This document shows positions 46,503 to 59,102 of a stretch of DNA of 64,000 bases, piece after piece; the first letter of the stretch is position 1, and each line of letters starts with the position of its first letter. The position numbers and the translations under genes were made by a program. A model generated the notes under the pieces. The model searched no databases and was not told the DNA's origin. It worked only from the letters and a program-made list of their open reading frames with translations. Source of the stretch: Jacaranda mimosifolia (Eukaryota > Streptophyta > Magnoliopsida > Lamiales > Bignoniaceae); assembly GCA_018894105.1 (NCBI GenBank), contig CM032121.1, positions 18,572,730-18,636,729 of the forward strand. Direction: 5' to 3'.

Positions 46503-48718
46503 TGAAAGGCAAGAGTAGCATTATGATCCATAAATAAAAACTTCATAGGCTTGAAAATAACTAAGCTACTAGAGATACCAAGGATCTAGTCATGCTATAG
46601 ATGTGGATTAGGATGAAGAATTACCTCTTGTAGCTCAAAAATAAGGAGAAGATCAACTATCTCTCACGAATCCAGAAACTATTTGGAACTGGCACAACAG
46701 AAAGACAATAAAGTTTGCCCTGGCTATACTGTCCAAAAATCATGAAATTAAATCTGGAACACCTCCAAACATAGGGAAAGCTACTATGAAAAATTGGGAC
46801 CAAAAAGCCTTTTGGATCACTCTAGAAAAATTCACCAACTAGAAGCTACTGCAGGTGGATCTCCAAAATCGAGCAAGTCAAGTGTTTTCCTTTTATTGAT
46901 ATGATCCACACACCAAACAATCTTCCAATTTCCCCTAACTAGAAGTTGAAGTTAGAGAGGTGAAAATGAGGTAGAGGAGGCCGATTTTCCGGTTGGGAGG
47001 AAGAAGAAATGCAAAGCTTCAACTTTTGATGCAATGCATGGAGAGAGAGATTTTAGAGGGAATGCAAGAATCTAATTCTCACACTTTCAGCAATGTGAAT
47101 TTTGAATTCTTCTTGCACTCTATATCTATATATAAATGGTGGAAGGTGTGATGCTAGTTGGCATCACACCTTCCTCAAGGTGACCGCCTAAGTGGCCTGC
47201 CAAGTTGGCAAAATTCAAATTCAAGTCTTACTTAAATTTCAAGTGCATTTCAATTTCATTTGGAATCTAATTCCAAATTAATTAAGATGCTTATTTAAAT
47301 GAACACTTCATTTAAATTTTTCCTCCAAAAAGTAATATTCGCATTAATTAAATTAAAAATTAAATTAAACCCTTTAATTTAATTAATTAACTTTTGATTT
47401 AACTCTTACATCAAACAAGCTTAACTCTTACCAATTGATGGTCAATATGGTACCAAATAATTAACTCCTTAATTATTGGTCTAATTTAACTCTTAAATTA
47501 GTTGATTAATTTAACATTTAAATTAATCAAACCAAAATCGACTGTTAGATTGGAACCTTGAAAATTGGTCACCAAAGGGTGATTTTTCTAATACTTAGAA
47601 AATTGCTCTACCAATTTTGGAAGCTATTTGGCTTTGGTGTGTGACCTAATAGGTTCTACCATTCATGGGACATGGGCTCACAACTCTTTGTGACTTTTGA
47701 ATATCTCATATTCATTTTAGTTTAAAACTCCTTTTAAATTAATCGGCTCAATTTAATTAATCTCATTAATTGAAGAGTACCCAATCCCCATGGTCGATGT
47801 CCAACTTCAAGCTCATGGAGCCCAACTAATTGCTGAAATAAATATTTTGGAGAACCATCATAGCTCTACGCGTACCATGCAAATACGGTCCTTCCGTTTT
47901 CTATCTCCCGAAAGAGGCCTAGGGCAAGATATTTGTCGGCTCCCTAATAGCCTCGATACTGTATTTCTATTCTCAGTGTTTGATTCCCTCGTGTGACCTC
48001 ACCCTTGGAAAACTCTTTTTCTAAATTGTCACACCACCTTGCGCAAAAATATCTTGGAATCGATTATTATAGAACACATAGGAGATGCGCTCGCCCTTCA
48101 CAAATGTGAGGAGTCGGATTCCATCTTGGATCTCACAAACCTCCATGCCAAGTAGCTCATACCCAACCTTAACCCGAAAGACCCACTAAGTGGTCAAGAA
48201 AGAGTCAAAGCATGAGGACCAAACAAAAGGTTACCATGGATCCTCAGTTCAGAGGACTAATAATATGCACTAGCATAAGTAAGAGAATTAACCACTACTG
48301 ATTTGCCACTACGGCTATCTAGTGGATTCTCCGGAAGGTCTTCAGTACCTTGTTCTCTAACAAGCACCTACTAACATGTACCCATATCTCATATGGTTGT
48401 TCATGGAATGGAGCAATATCCAACTCTTGGATTTATGCATCGTTAGTGCAAGTCTATCCGGATCTTAGATGCCCCGTCTCTTAAGAACCTATGTCTTGGA
48501 AGATTTAAGATCATGAGCGTATGAGATTTATTCCATAGTCACCGACCTAAGTCCTGTAGTCATAAGTGATCTAAGGGCTTCATCCAAATGCAAGTGAAGT
48601 AATATAAAGCATATGATGAAGGTGGCCATATAAAGAATATTATTCAATCAAGATTGTTTTACAAGAAAATAACTTTTACAAGGCCAATCCAATTGGCTTG
48701 CCGGGAACTATTCCAACA
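46503..48718 (-). repeat. 3' LTR of copia E (complete)
   Basis: 2216 bp, TGTTGGAATAGTTC at 48718 to GCCTTTCA at 46503. The length agrees with the solo LTR (2217 bp). A TATA-like TTTATATATAGA lies at about 47135-47124, roughly 1588 bp from the LTR start as in the solo LTR. The part downstream of the TATA box has diverged strongly from the solo LTR. Confidence 0.92.
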
Positions 48719-48732
48719 ATCTCCCATTTTCA
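48719..48732 (-). other. Polypurine tract of copia E
   Basis: Minus strand GAAAATGGGAGAT directly before the LTR. Confidence 0.85.
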
Positions 48733-48739
48733 CTAAAGC

Positions 48740-50500
48740 CAATGCCCCATGGCCTTGAGACCTATCTTCTCAAGATGTTCTTCAAAGACCTTTTTCTTTT
48801 TAGGGGTTTAGACAATGGTTCTACTAAATTCTCTTCTGAGGCAACTTTGTCCACTCAGTTGTCGTCTTTATCAATTGATATCATATATCAAATGATAAGG
48901 TATTTACCGTGTTTGGATCACTAATGAGATCTTAGCTCAAGTCCGAAATTATCTTCCAAAGATAATTGTGGGCTTATACACGTAGGTACTATATCCAACT
49001 CTTGGATGAAGTTTTTATCCAAACACCTTATTTTACAATTTCCAAAACCACAAATTATTTCACCTCAGTAGTTGTCATGGTTGTGGTGTCTTGTTTGGAA
49101 CTCTTCCAACTCACCGCATCGCCGTTGAGGCAAAATATAAATCCAAAAGTGGATTTGAGGTTATCTACATCGAATTGGAAACTTGAATCTGAAAACCCCT
49201 ATAGTTTCAATTTTTCACCGTATCCCAAAAGTAAGTCCTTAGTCCTTCTTAAGTACTTAAGGATTGCTTTAATGGCTATCCAGTGACTCTCACTGGAATT
49301 GGATGGGAACCTACTCGTAACACTTAGTAAGTGTGCCACATCCAGTCTTGTACATTGAACTATATATGTTATGCTCCTAATGGTGGAGGCATAAGGTATG
49401 TGGGACATACTTTGTCTCTCGTTGTTAGTCTTGAGGGCCATAGACTTGGAGAGATGAATGCTATGTCCCATGGGAAGAAATCCCTTCTTGGATTCTTTCA
49501 TACTAAACCTCTTTAGTGCCTTGTCAATGTACGGGGTTTGGGATAGCCCCAGCATCCTCTTAGATCTATCTTTATGGATATGTATTCCCAATACGTATGA
49601 TGCTTCTCCTAAATCCTTCATGGAGAATTGTGTAGATAACCATGCTTTAGTAGACTCTAACATTCTTACCTCATTCCCAATGAGAAGGATGTCATTGACA
49701 TAAAGCACAATAAACTGTATGCTACTCCCACTAGCCTTCTTGTACACACATGGTTCATACACATTTTATACAAAGCCAAACGTTTGACCGTTTTGTCAAA
49801 ATGTATGTTCCAACTTTAGGATGCTTACTTGAGTCCATAAATGGATCTTTGGAGTTTGCAAACCTTTTGCTAACTCCCCTTAGATGTAACACCTAGTGGT
49901 TGCTCCATACAGATTTCTTCCTCAATGTCACCATTGACGAAAGCGGTTTTCACTACCATTTGTCATATCTCATAGTCATAATATGTGGCTATGTGAGTAA
50001 AATCCGAATAGACTTAGGCATGGTAACCGGTGAAAAGGTTTCCTCAATATCAATACCGGGTCTTAGAGTGTAACATTTTGCTACTAGTTGCTGCTTAAAA
50101 TGCACCACTTCTCCATCTACTCCAAGCTTTCGCTTATAGATCTACTAGCAACCAATGGGGACTATTCCCTTTGATAGATCTACCAAAGTCCATACTTTGT
50201 TTGAATACATGGAGCCCATTTTGGATCTCATGGCTGCAAGCCAACGTCTTGAGTCTATGTTCAACATAGCTTTCTCATAGGTTTTTGGATCACTATCTGA
50301 TTGGCTTATTTTATGAAGGAATCCAAACCTTTCGGGTTGCTTCTTGATTAAGTCCGACTTCCTTAGAGGTTGTGTACAAGGTTCTTTGATATATATTTGT
50401 TTCTACCACTTTCGGGATTTGATAATCATCTTGAACTTCACCAAGTTCAAGAACAATGCCTTTTTCTATCTAATAGAAATTCTTTTTCCCAAAAGGTGGC
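48740..50500 (-). pseudogene. copia E reverse transcriptase and RNase H
   Basis: The 187-residue frame 49762-49199 covers the middle of RT: MYEPCVYKKASGSSIQFIVL, the catalytic box YVNDILLIG, then SMKDLGEASYVLGIHIHKDR and the connection region. The box has Asn in place of the first Asp (codon 49694-49696; the change is GAT to AAT), which alone would abolish polymerase activity. Element A keeps YVDD at the same place. RNase H remains lie between 49190 and 48740 in broken frames. Confidence 0.9.
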
Positions 50501-51840
50501 ATTTCTTGAAACAAACACCTTTTGTTACGAGGGATCATAGCAGTAATAACCCATAGACTCTCTCGGGTATCCCACAAACTTGCAGAAGATGGATCTACTA
50601 TCCAACTTATCTCCTACTGTTCGTCTCATGTAGGCGGGAGATCCTCAAACCAAGATATATTGGTAAGAGAGTGCTTTGCCATGCCATATCTCATATGGTG
50701 TTTTGGGCACCGACTTTGAAGGTACTACACTTAGTAACTTCATTTTTAAGGTGTATCCCCTAAAGGATATAGGCACATTGAAGAAGTTCATCATGGAACA
50801 TACCAGTCTAACAAAGTACACTTTCTCCTCTCGACTACTCCATTATTTTGGGTTGTGTCTGTTGGAGTCCATTGTAAGATAATCTTATTCTCCCTTAGGT
50901 AATCCAAGAATTCGGTGCTCAAGTATTCTACTCCTCAATCCGATCGAAGAGCTTTAATACTTAGCCCTAATTGCTTTTCCATTTCACTCCTATACTCTTT
51001 GAACTTTTCAAAGGCTTCAGACTTGTTCTTCATAAGAAACACGTGTCCGAACCGACTATAGTCATCGATGAAGGTGATGAAGTAGGAATAGGCTCCTCTC
51101 TCACTAACTCTTAGTGGTCAACAAACATCCATATGGGTCAAATCTAAAAGACTTGTGGAGCGCTCCCTCTGTCCTACAAAAAGAGCCTTGGTCATTTTTC
51201 CCTTTAAATAAGATTTACCAGTAGGAAGTTCCTCAATGCCACTAACATTTAGTGCTTTGAGAGCTTCTAACTTGCTCATCTTATTTTTAGAGATGTGCCC
51301 AAGTCTTGTATGCCACAACATGGCATCTTCTTGAATATGTAATTTTCTTACTTTGTTGAAAATGCATTACTGATGGTTGAGAATCCAATATGTATAATCC
51401 TTTGTTAAATGTACCATAAGTAATTAAAGAACACATTCTTTAATGCCTTCAATCTCCCATTTGATATAGAAGGATCAAATCCTTCACTATCTAAATACGG
51501 GGATTGAAATAATGTCCTCAACAATATATGGCACATAATAGCAATGGTTCAACACAATTATGGAGTTCCCTAAGTCCAACTTATTATACGCCTTCGGCTT
51601 TGGTCACAACTCTTGCTCTTTAGCTAAGGCATTGGATCATATCCACATCACTAAGTTTTATTCTTCTTTCTTATTCTTTGTAACAACTTACAAAGATAAG
51701 AACCACATGTGATATCACATATCCATGAGGAAGAATTTATCCTTAAATACACTTCAATAAAGTACAAACCTTCCAAAGGGTTGCAAGGTAATTTTTGCAA
51801 AACTGGTTCCAATAGCCTATCTAGACAAAGTAGAAACAAA
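50501..51840 (-). pseudogene. copia E integrase and protease remnant
   Basis: 51321-51118 reads LWHTRLGHISKNKMSKLEAL with the His pair of the zinc domain, but the following C-x-x-C pair is changed (GKSYLKGK; element A has CESCLKGK). The core and C-terminal part continue in broken frames to about 50500. A protease-like SSWICDITCGSYLC lies near 51740-51700, still holding an Asp. Confidence 0.82.
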
Positions 51841-52428
51841 TAATATCGACTATATCCTCTATAATCTTCTTGATTCCTACGAATGCCTTTAATAGTTGTT
51901 TTCCCTTTGAGGAGGAACTTTTCTTCCTTTTACCTCCCATTCTAGCACCCCTGAGGCCCATAGACTTGGAGGAGGAAACAAGTGCCAAAGGTTTGCCCTT
52001 GTCATGGTAGTCTCCTTCTAGATCAACACTTTGATTAATAAAACTCGACAAGGATATGAAGATCAAATCCTCATGGAGATCATTGTTCAACACTATATCC
52101 ACGTCGAAAAAAGCTTCCCAAGCCTAATCATCTTTGGACCGTAGTTAATGACACTCATACCAAGGTACTATTCATGTATCTTAGAGACTTTTAAAGTTTG
52201 TAGATGCCATCTTAGATACTATGGGATAGGACGATCCTAAACCCATTTTGTGAACTTTTCACATGTCTTTTGATCTACTTTAATCCCTATGGGATTAGGA
52301 GCATCTTGATATAAGGTATATATCAGCATCAGGAATCCATAACGATTTTGAGGTTAAGTTAATCATGGAAGTTTGGCCTAGTTGGTTTATTGGTTTCCAT
52401 AATAACGTTGAGTGGAATTTTAAGACAT
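51821..52428 (-). pseudogene. copia E gag remnant
   Basis: A start equivalent to that of A is at 52428-52426, followed by METNKPTRPNFHD-like sequence in another frame. The best frame, 52102-51821, shows the basic C-terminal part (SSKSMGLRGARMGGKRKKSS). At about 600 bp it is shorter than the 765 bp of A; the middle of the capsid region is reduced. Confidence 0.78.
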
Positions 52429-53534
52429 TCTTGAGATTTCATAAATCTTCAAAGGTTAAAGGAGAATAAGCATGTGATTGAATTTGATATTAAAAACATG
52501 TTCATGGTCTTTCAAGAATGTTTTCCTCCCACTATTTTATCAAATCCTTCACCCCCAAGAAGAATTTGGGAAATCATATTTTCTAATGAGAATCAAGATC
52601 CTAAAGACTTGCAAGTGGACCCCCATGACCAGATGTATATCCACGAGCAATTCAAAGGTAAGCAACTTTTGCTAATTGCATCTCGTGCAATTCTTGATAT
52701 ATTTTGCCTCACCATTTCATGTAGATCCCCTTATGAATGACCTCTACGTTACTCGATGTTAAGTCAAACCTACCAATCAAACTTTGATTGATACGGGCAC
52801 CACAACATCCCCCATGACCGAATGTATAATGTGTGGGCATTCTGAAATCAAAGGTGCATGTTATGCAAAGTATATGGTGACAGCTTTCTACCTAAGTATG
52901 ACCCCCGTGACCGGATGTACATCACCCAAAGGTGGTAGTATCGTCATGCCATATACCATAGGTAGAAGGTTTGGATTAATAAAAACTCTTTTAATTTGTA
53001 TCTATTTTGACTTAATATTTGAAAAGCACTTAAACATTCTAAGTGGAGGGTTTTTGCTTGCAAAGATCTCATCATGTTATCTTCTTATTTAGGTTTTCTA
53101 TATCCTAACCATGCATCTCATATGTCAATAGTGGAAAGCATAAATAAGTAAATGCACCTAGCATGCTCCCAGCGTTGGATGACCATGAGCCTAACCAAGT
53201 GGTGCACTTAGAGCCATAGATGCACCTTCTAGTTGATTTTAGGTAGGTTGACTAAATCTAGCTATTACATGAGTGTATCCCATACATTCATGGGCCTTTA
53301 GAAAGTCTCCATGTCTCCAATGGTTTCCTTTGCTCCATGTGATATTTACATGAGAAAGAAATCCCCACTCTTAGTAATTTTACTTTCATAACATTGACAA
53401 AGTAGAAATAAAGAGGCATGCAAGCCCTAATTTAATACAACCTATTTCAACAACTTGAAACATATAAAATCAATATTAAAGACTCATGATCATCCTCATT
53501 CATTCATCATCCGTTCAACAATTAAATGAACAAT
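52429..53534 (-). other. Leader of copia E, cut by F
   Basis: Non-coding, colinear with 7275-8395 of element A. Ends at the insertion of the gypsy element; the missing part is outside the window. Confidence 0.75.
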
Positions 53535-56419
53535 TGTAACCCCCCGAAAATTTCATGATTTATAGAATTTAATTTTAATATATTTAAAATTTCATGAATC
53601 TTATGTTATAGTTGCTAATTTGTTATTTTATAAATTTTGGAAGTCAACTTGTTAACAAGAAAACTTCAATTTTTATGAATTTTAAAAGTTTGGGGTCACT
53701 CCAAAATTTATCAAAACCTGATTGAGCACTTAATATTGGGGTTTGCATGGAAGAACTTTGGTCAATAAGGTCAAAGCTGTATTTTTTAGCAATTTTAAGG
53801 ACTCAATTGGGGTTATTTGAAAACCTTTGGGGTAAATATGAAAAAGAAAATATCTATTTTATAAAATTGGCAAAATTGCATTTTGAACCCCCATTCCTTC
53901 TTTCTTCTTCACCCATGACCAACCACAACCACCACCGATGATCTCCCTCTAGCGAACATTTTTCCCCAAACCACTTTGATTAAAATGCTCACCACACCTC
54001 TAGCTATACTCCCACACCACATGCACGATTCAACAAGCAGCAGGTTACCGAAAACTGGAAGCTGAAAACTAGCAGTGGCTGACCTTGACGGGCACGGCAG
54101 AGCCATGACTAAAACTTAATTCTGGGTAGAGATACTAGAAGCTCTCAGCATCGAGAAGCTGAAAACAGCTTTGCATGTGAGTTTGGCATGGCAGAGACAA
54201 TGAAAAATGGTGATCGGAGCGCAGTGGCGAGAGACCCATTTGGAAGTTGTTGAGATCGATTGATAATAGCATTGGACTTAGGAGCTCAAGATGAGCATTT
54301 TGGTGGTAACTCTGGGCTTCTTCAGCAGCAGACGACGGCATGGCGGCGGAGAGGCAGATTCACCTCCACGATGCAACTAGCACACTCGTGTGTTTAGTTT
54401 GTGGTTTTGAAACTTCAGTGGCCAATCTTGAAATTTTAATTAGATGTACTTGATATATATATATATTGTGCCTTACCTTTGGAAATCTTGTATTATATGC
54501 TAAGAATGAAGAGTTGGGAATGATTGATATATATATATGTGTGTGTGTGAAAGATTCCCATGCAAGACAAATATTCAAATAAGTGGACCCGGACATGTTA
54601 TGCTAAATGCAAAATTTGGATTAAATAATTATACCAAGGACTATGTAATATAAGACTAAGTGGAATTTGATTAGGAATAATTATTTAGAGATTGGACTAT
54701 TTTGTTTGGATTGACTAGGATGATGATATGATAATAACTTTGTAGTTAAGAATGAGATATCATGCTATTTTGGAACCGATATAGAACATCATGATAAATT
54801 GTAGAATAGTTAATTTATTGGAGTGCTTTATATAGATACTACTACCTATTGAACCTATATCATCATGTTGATCAATAAGTTAGTAATGTCAGAGTACTTA
54901 TAATGTAATTCTAGAAGGTTATTAGAGATGAATAGAAGTTTTGACTATGGAAATATTCTTTTGATTAGGTGACGAAGAAGTGGGTCCTATCGATCAAGAG
55001 TTTGCGGGCTGTGGTTGTTTTACTGAAACTACAAGAGATGAGGGTCTGTCAATTTGGCACATTTTCTAACTATCTATTATTTGTGATAAGCCCCTGTGTG
55101 GGTTTTCTGTTTTTGTACCGTACTCTATTTGTTTGAAATATGAAATATGTTGGAATTTTGATTTATTATCTGTTATCTAATTTGAACACCCCTATGAGGG
55201 TTATCTTTGATATCAATTCTATTTTTGTTTGTTCTGGCGCCCAAAACCTTATCTGTTATCTATATCTGAGTTGTTAATCTGTATGTGTTGTATCTGTATT
55301 GATCTGTACCGTTCTTTATTACTTTGCTGGCATATTTGTTTATTTGTTTAGCTTTATTCGGCATGTTGGCTTATCTAAATTCGTTGTTGTTATCAAGATT
55401 GCCTTGAGGGTGTTCTATTATGTCATGTTATGTTCTGTACTATTTTATTTTAGAACCGACGGTGTGCTAGGGACTTTCCCCTGGGCATCTGCACAAACAG
55501 TTGTGAATTCTGTTATGTGTACGGAGAAAATGTGGGCCAAGGGTCAATCCAGGTGAAATGTTTGGTTATGTGGGGCACGCTAGGGACTTTTCCTTAGGTG
55601 TTAATGATATGCTAGAGACTTTCCCCTAGGTTTCGGCGGTACACTAAGGACTTTCCCCTGGGTATCAGTGGTGTGCTAGGGATTTCCCATAGGCATCTGC
55701 GGTGTACTATACAGTTTGTATGGGCATCCGCCATGTACCAAGCTGTTACGCTTAGGTAAACTGAATGTCTAACTGGAATAAGGTGATTCTACAATGCTTG
55801 TCTATAGTTTTTCTTGGAATGCATATACTTTAGGTTTGTTTTGCCTATCTGAATTCTGTCTGTCTGAAGTCTGTCTTGGAGCAATAAGGCAAAAGAGTTT
55901 CATGTTTTGCTATGTTTACTGTCTGATTCTGAATCTGTCATGTTCTGTATGTTTAATTGATGATATATTAAGTTGAACTTCCTCGATAGATCTCTTCTGT
56001 TATTCTTAAGCTATCCCTTACTAGGTCTTTGGACTTACCCCCATACCTCTTGACCTTTTCAGACAGGTTTTGGTGATGATTGTGTACTTCAGGCTTGGAA
56101 TGATATAATATGCTTTGTAATAGAATAGATGCTTAAACTTGTGTATGAATCACTTTTAAGTTTAGTGAAAACTTGGAGATGTTGTGAGATATCTGACTTG
56201 AACTTATGAATTGTGGTAGGTATGAAATGATGAATGATGAATTTGTGATGGTTAGAAATTTGTACTTTTGTAAGATGTGCTTAGGTTGAAGCTTATTGCT
56301 ATTTCGAAAATTTTGGAAAAATTTTCTGATGGGCCTATTGTTAGAATTATGTATGAAATTTAAGTCTGAATCAGAGTGGTTCTTGAGCTTAGGTGCTATC
56401 CCGAAGTGGGGGTGCTATA
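53535..56419 (+). repeat. 5' LTR of gypsy F
   Basis: 2885 bp, TGTAACCCCCCG to GGGGTGCTATA; the last bases are probably a mutated CTACA. It matches the 3' LTR from 62499 to the window end. It holds CT/GT and TA microsatellites near 54455-54550 and a tandem repeat at 55459-55735. Short frames in it are not genes. Confidence 0.92.
55459..55735 (+). repeat. Degenerate ~33-bp repeats in the LTR of F
   Basis: The unit GTGCTAGGGACTTTCCCCTG followed by GGCATCTGCG recurs about six times (near 55463, 55576, 55608, 55640, 55672 and 55705) with increasing damage and one interruption. Repeats of this kind in LTRs can hold transcription-factor sites; that is only a possibility here. Confidence 0.8.
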
Positions 56420-56423
56420 GAGG

Positions 56424-56436
56424 TGGTATCAGAGCC
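56424..56436 (+). other. Primer-binding site of gypsy F
   Basis: TGGTATCAGAGCC, a perfect match to the usual initiator-Met tRNA complement, four bases after the LTR end. Confidence 0.95.
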
Positions 56437-56628
56437 TAGGTTAGCGATGACCTAGGTGTTGAACAGTAACAGGATTCATAGCTAGCTTGGTTGTTTGGAT
56501 TAGTTAGGTTATGAACTTTAAGTGTTTAAGCATTTGTGGATTTTTATATGACCCAGGACAATAGGATATAGATTTTACTGTGTGATACTAACAAAATAGA
56601 TTTTTTGGAGCTTTGTGATTGTAGCAGA

Positions 56629-57525
56629 ATGGCTGACGACCGCAACAAAAGGAAAGAGCCTGCAGAGGGGCCATGCAAAGAACCTTTGGATCCTATGATC
56701 AGACTCTTAGAGGAGGAAAAGACGAGATTGTTGAAGCTATGTCAATCACTGGAAGACAAGATAAATAACCAGCGTGAGACACTTATACGTAACCGAATGG
56801 AGGCATACCAACTGAGGTCGATGATCGAAGTTAGGGATTATCTCATAAATCGACTCATAGTGGATGTGGAATGAGAACGTATGCGGTTTAGCATAGTAGA
56901 GGCGCAGGTACAAGGACTTCGTACCATAAAGAAGAAAATGAAAGCTACATTCCAAGAGTTAGAGACAGATTACCGGAGGACTGTAGAGGTACCCTACCCC
57001 GTGATGGACAAGATAAGCCAGATGATAACCTATTATGGTAGGTCCATTGACCAAGTCATAGGAGTTGGCATAGGGATTGATGTCAGAGTAGGACCTTCGG
57101 GGATTCATCCAGCCCCAGAGCCCGAGCGTTCATAAGAGGCATAGATTGAAGAGGATTCGAAAGAAAACCTCGACAAGAATACTGAGAAAGATCCATAAGA
57201 GAACTTAGATAAGAATGCTAAGGAAGATCCGAAAGGGAACCTAGATGAGGATGCTGAGGAGGATCTGGAAGAGAACCTAGAAGAGAATGCCGAGGAGGAT
57301 CCAGAGAAAGCTAAGGAGATCTCGGATGCAGATCCTATTCCTGAACCCCCAATGGTAGCACCGTGGGTGACTGAGGACGAGGACAACGATGATGATATAG
57401 ACCCAAACTAGATGTGGGGCCCGAACGCAATGTGGGATGACTTCGATTAGTGGCATGATGCTAAACCAAACGATCGTTCGACATTACTGATTAGTAGGGT
57501 TATGACAGATGATTTAGTGTCGTGA
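56629..57525 (+). pseudogene. Extra pre-gag frame with coiled coil and acidic 12-residue repeats
   Basis: From ATG 56629 to TGA 57523-57525 one single frame of about 298 codons can be read, interrupted only by in-frame stops (TGA 56872, TAA 57133, TAG 57142, TAA 57196, TAG 57408, TAG near 57447). There is no frameshift. The N-terminal third is charged with heptad-like Leu spacing (MIRLLEEEKTRLLKLCQSLE), probably a coiled coil. The C-terminal part has four 36-bp repeats and an acidic stretch (WVTEDEDNDDDIDPN). It lies between PBS and gag, where chromoviruses usually have only a leader. I do not recognise the family; the function is unknown. It may be an element-specific accessory protein or a captured host fragment. 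Confidence 0.6.
57154..57297 (+). repeat. Four tandem 36-bp repeats (coding)
   Basis: Units start at 57154, 57190, 57226 and 57262, each beginning GATYYG/GATCC and encoding about D-P-K-E-N-L-D-K-N-A-E-E. The spacing keeps the frame, so the repeat was shaped at protein level or expanded in frame. Confidence 0.88.
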
Positions 57526-57929
57526 TGACATTCCATATGTGTACTTAGCGTAGTAGTAACTCGGCACTTCTAACTATTAGGATTGCATAATGTTGGCTAA
57601 TATTTATCCTTTTCTTTTCCTTTCGCCTAATCATTTTGAATCCAATCAAGGGAATAGTTAGCATGGAAATTTTTGAAAACTTTGAATTTCATATGTACTA
57701 TTGTAACTTTGCTATTGCTAACTAAGTATGCTAATGAAGTTATCTTATATATTTTGTCAAACTTTCTTTCTTTCCTATTTTAAGATATTGGAGCTTGTAT
57801 TAAATTTACTTTTCTTTTCTTTAATTTTGAAAAACTCAAGAAATTCAGAAGGATTCTTGAAGGCTAAAGTGCTAATTGGCAAATTATAATTGCAGGCTTG
57901 AGACTACATCATAAATCTCAAAGTGAAAG

Positions 57930-59102
57930 ATGGTGTCTCATGGTAGTGCTCCTAGGCTCGCTCCAGCAAGAGCAAGTCATAGAGGAAGACCAGCTGGTCG
58001 ACCTGTTAATGCACCAAGAATCCCTAGGCAGGAAGTACCTGCTTATCAGCCACCTGAACCAGAAGAAGAAATTTCACAAACCCATTTTGTGGGTCAGCCA
58101 GTGGACCCCGTGAATCAGAGAAGGCCTAGAGCTAGGCAACAGGCTTGATAGCTGGGCAGTAAAGTAAGAAGGGTTAATGAGATAAATGAAGATCGGACAC
58201 TAGAATGGTTTCTCTTTTTCCAACCCCCAAAAATTTTCGGGGAGCCAGACGACCGCAAAGCAGAGGAATAGGTAGAAGACTTGGATGTCATATTCAAAGC
58301 TCTACGATACCCGAATGAACAAAAGGTATGATTTGCCATATTTCTACTGACCGGGTCTGCAAGAAATTGGTGGAAGATGATAGATCGCAGATGGACTGCT
58401 TCGAAGACCCCTCTCGGACATGGGATAATTTCACCCAGGAATTTATGGACAAATATATTCCCTTGGTAGTCAAGCAAGCAAGAGAAAGGGAATTTATGAA
58501 TCTAATCCAAGAAAGCCAATCTGTCAGTTAGTACGATGCAACTTTCAACCAATTAATCAGTATGCACCGTAAATCCTGGAAGATGAAAGTCGGCAGATCT
58601 AACGGTTTGTCAACGACTGAGATCAGAGCTTAGACAAGGTATAGCCATCTTCGACCTATCAAATTTCAACCTGGCAATAAGCAAGGCACTACAGTATAAA
58701 TCAAAACTACAAGAAATTCAAAAAATCAAAGACAGGTCGAAAAGGAAGACTACCCCTAAGAGGACCAAGTTGCGCTAGCAAGAAACAACCTAGGTTACAA
58801 ATTGAAGGCACATCCCAACGAATTCCTAGGACTGATGAGATAGTATATACGGCTTAAGATAAGGTATCAGTGCCGTGTGGATTCTGCGGATCAACTAGCC
58901 ATGAAGAAGTGAATTGTTGGTGGAAACAGGGTAAATGCGTAAGGTCTGGAAGCAGTCAACATTTTTTGAAAGATTGCTCGATAAAGAAAAATCTAGCTCT
59001 AGTAGAAAGAGGGAAGCAGAAAATTCAGACCCATGTATATGCCCTAACTAGAGAAGATACACGGGATCCCAATAAGGTGGTTGATGGCATGATTACTATC
59101 TA
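57930..59102 (+). pseudogene. gypsy F gag
   Basis: ATG 57930 opens MVSHGSAPRLAPARASHRGR, a basic Pro/Arg-rich N-terminus that stops at 58146. The Retrotrans_gag domain follows in pieces: WFLFFQPPKIFGEPDDRKAE near 58207, VEDLDVIFKALRYPNEQKV near 58275, and FLLTGSARNWWKMIDRRW near 58340. The zinc-finger region at 58870-58985 reads CGFCGSTSHEEVNC then GKCVRSGSSQHFLKDC, the first keeping C-x2-C-x4-H-x4-C spacing. Stops and frameshifts are common. Confidence 0.9.

Larger units (their letters stand above)
46503..53534 (-). mobile_element. Ty1/copia retrotransposon E (family of A), interrupted by F
   Basis: Minus strand, same layout and family as A: complete 3' LTR, polypurine tract, RNase H, RT, integrase, protease, gag, leader. 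The leader is cut at 53534 by the gypsy element F; the 5' LTR and PBS must lie beyond F. Gag is shorter and more damaged than in A. Sequence similarity to A extends through coding and leader regions. Confidence 0.92.

Noticed and set aside
53747..56000. Several 60-85-codon frames in the LTR of F
   Set aside because: They are not kept between the two LTR copies and resemble no protein.
56424..56436. TGGTATCAGAGCC as part of a tRNA gene
   Set aside because: Only the 3'-end complement is present, right after an LTR; it is a primer-binding site. The same holds for 9265, 19957 and 46121.
57105..57386. Minus-strand Ser/Phe-rich frame of 93 codons
   Set aside because: It is the complement of the acidic 36-bp repeats; the plus-strand frame is longer and continues without frameshift on both sides.
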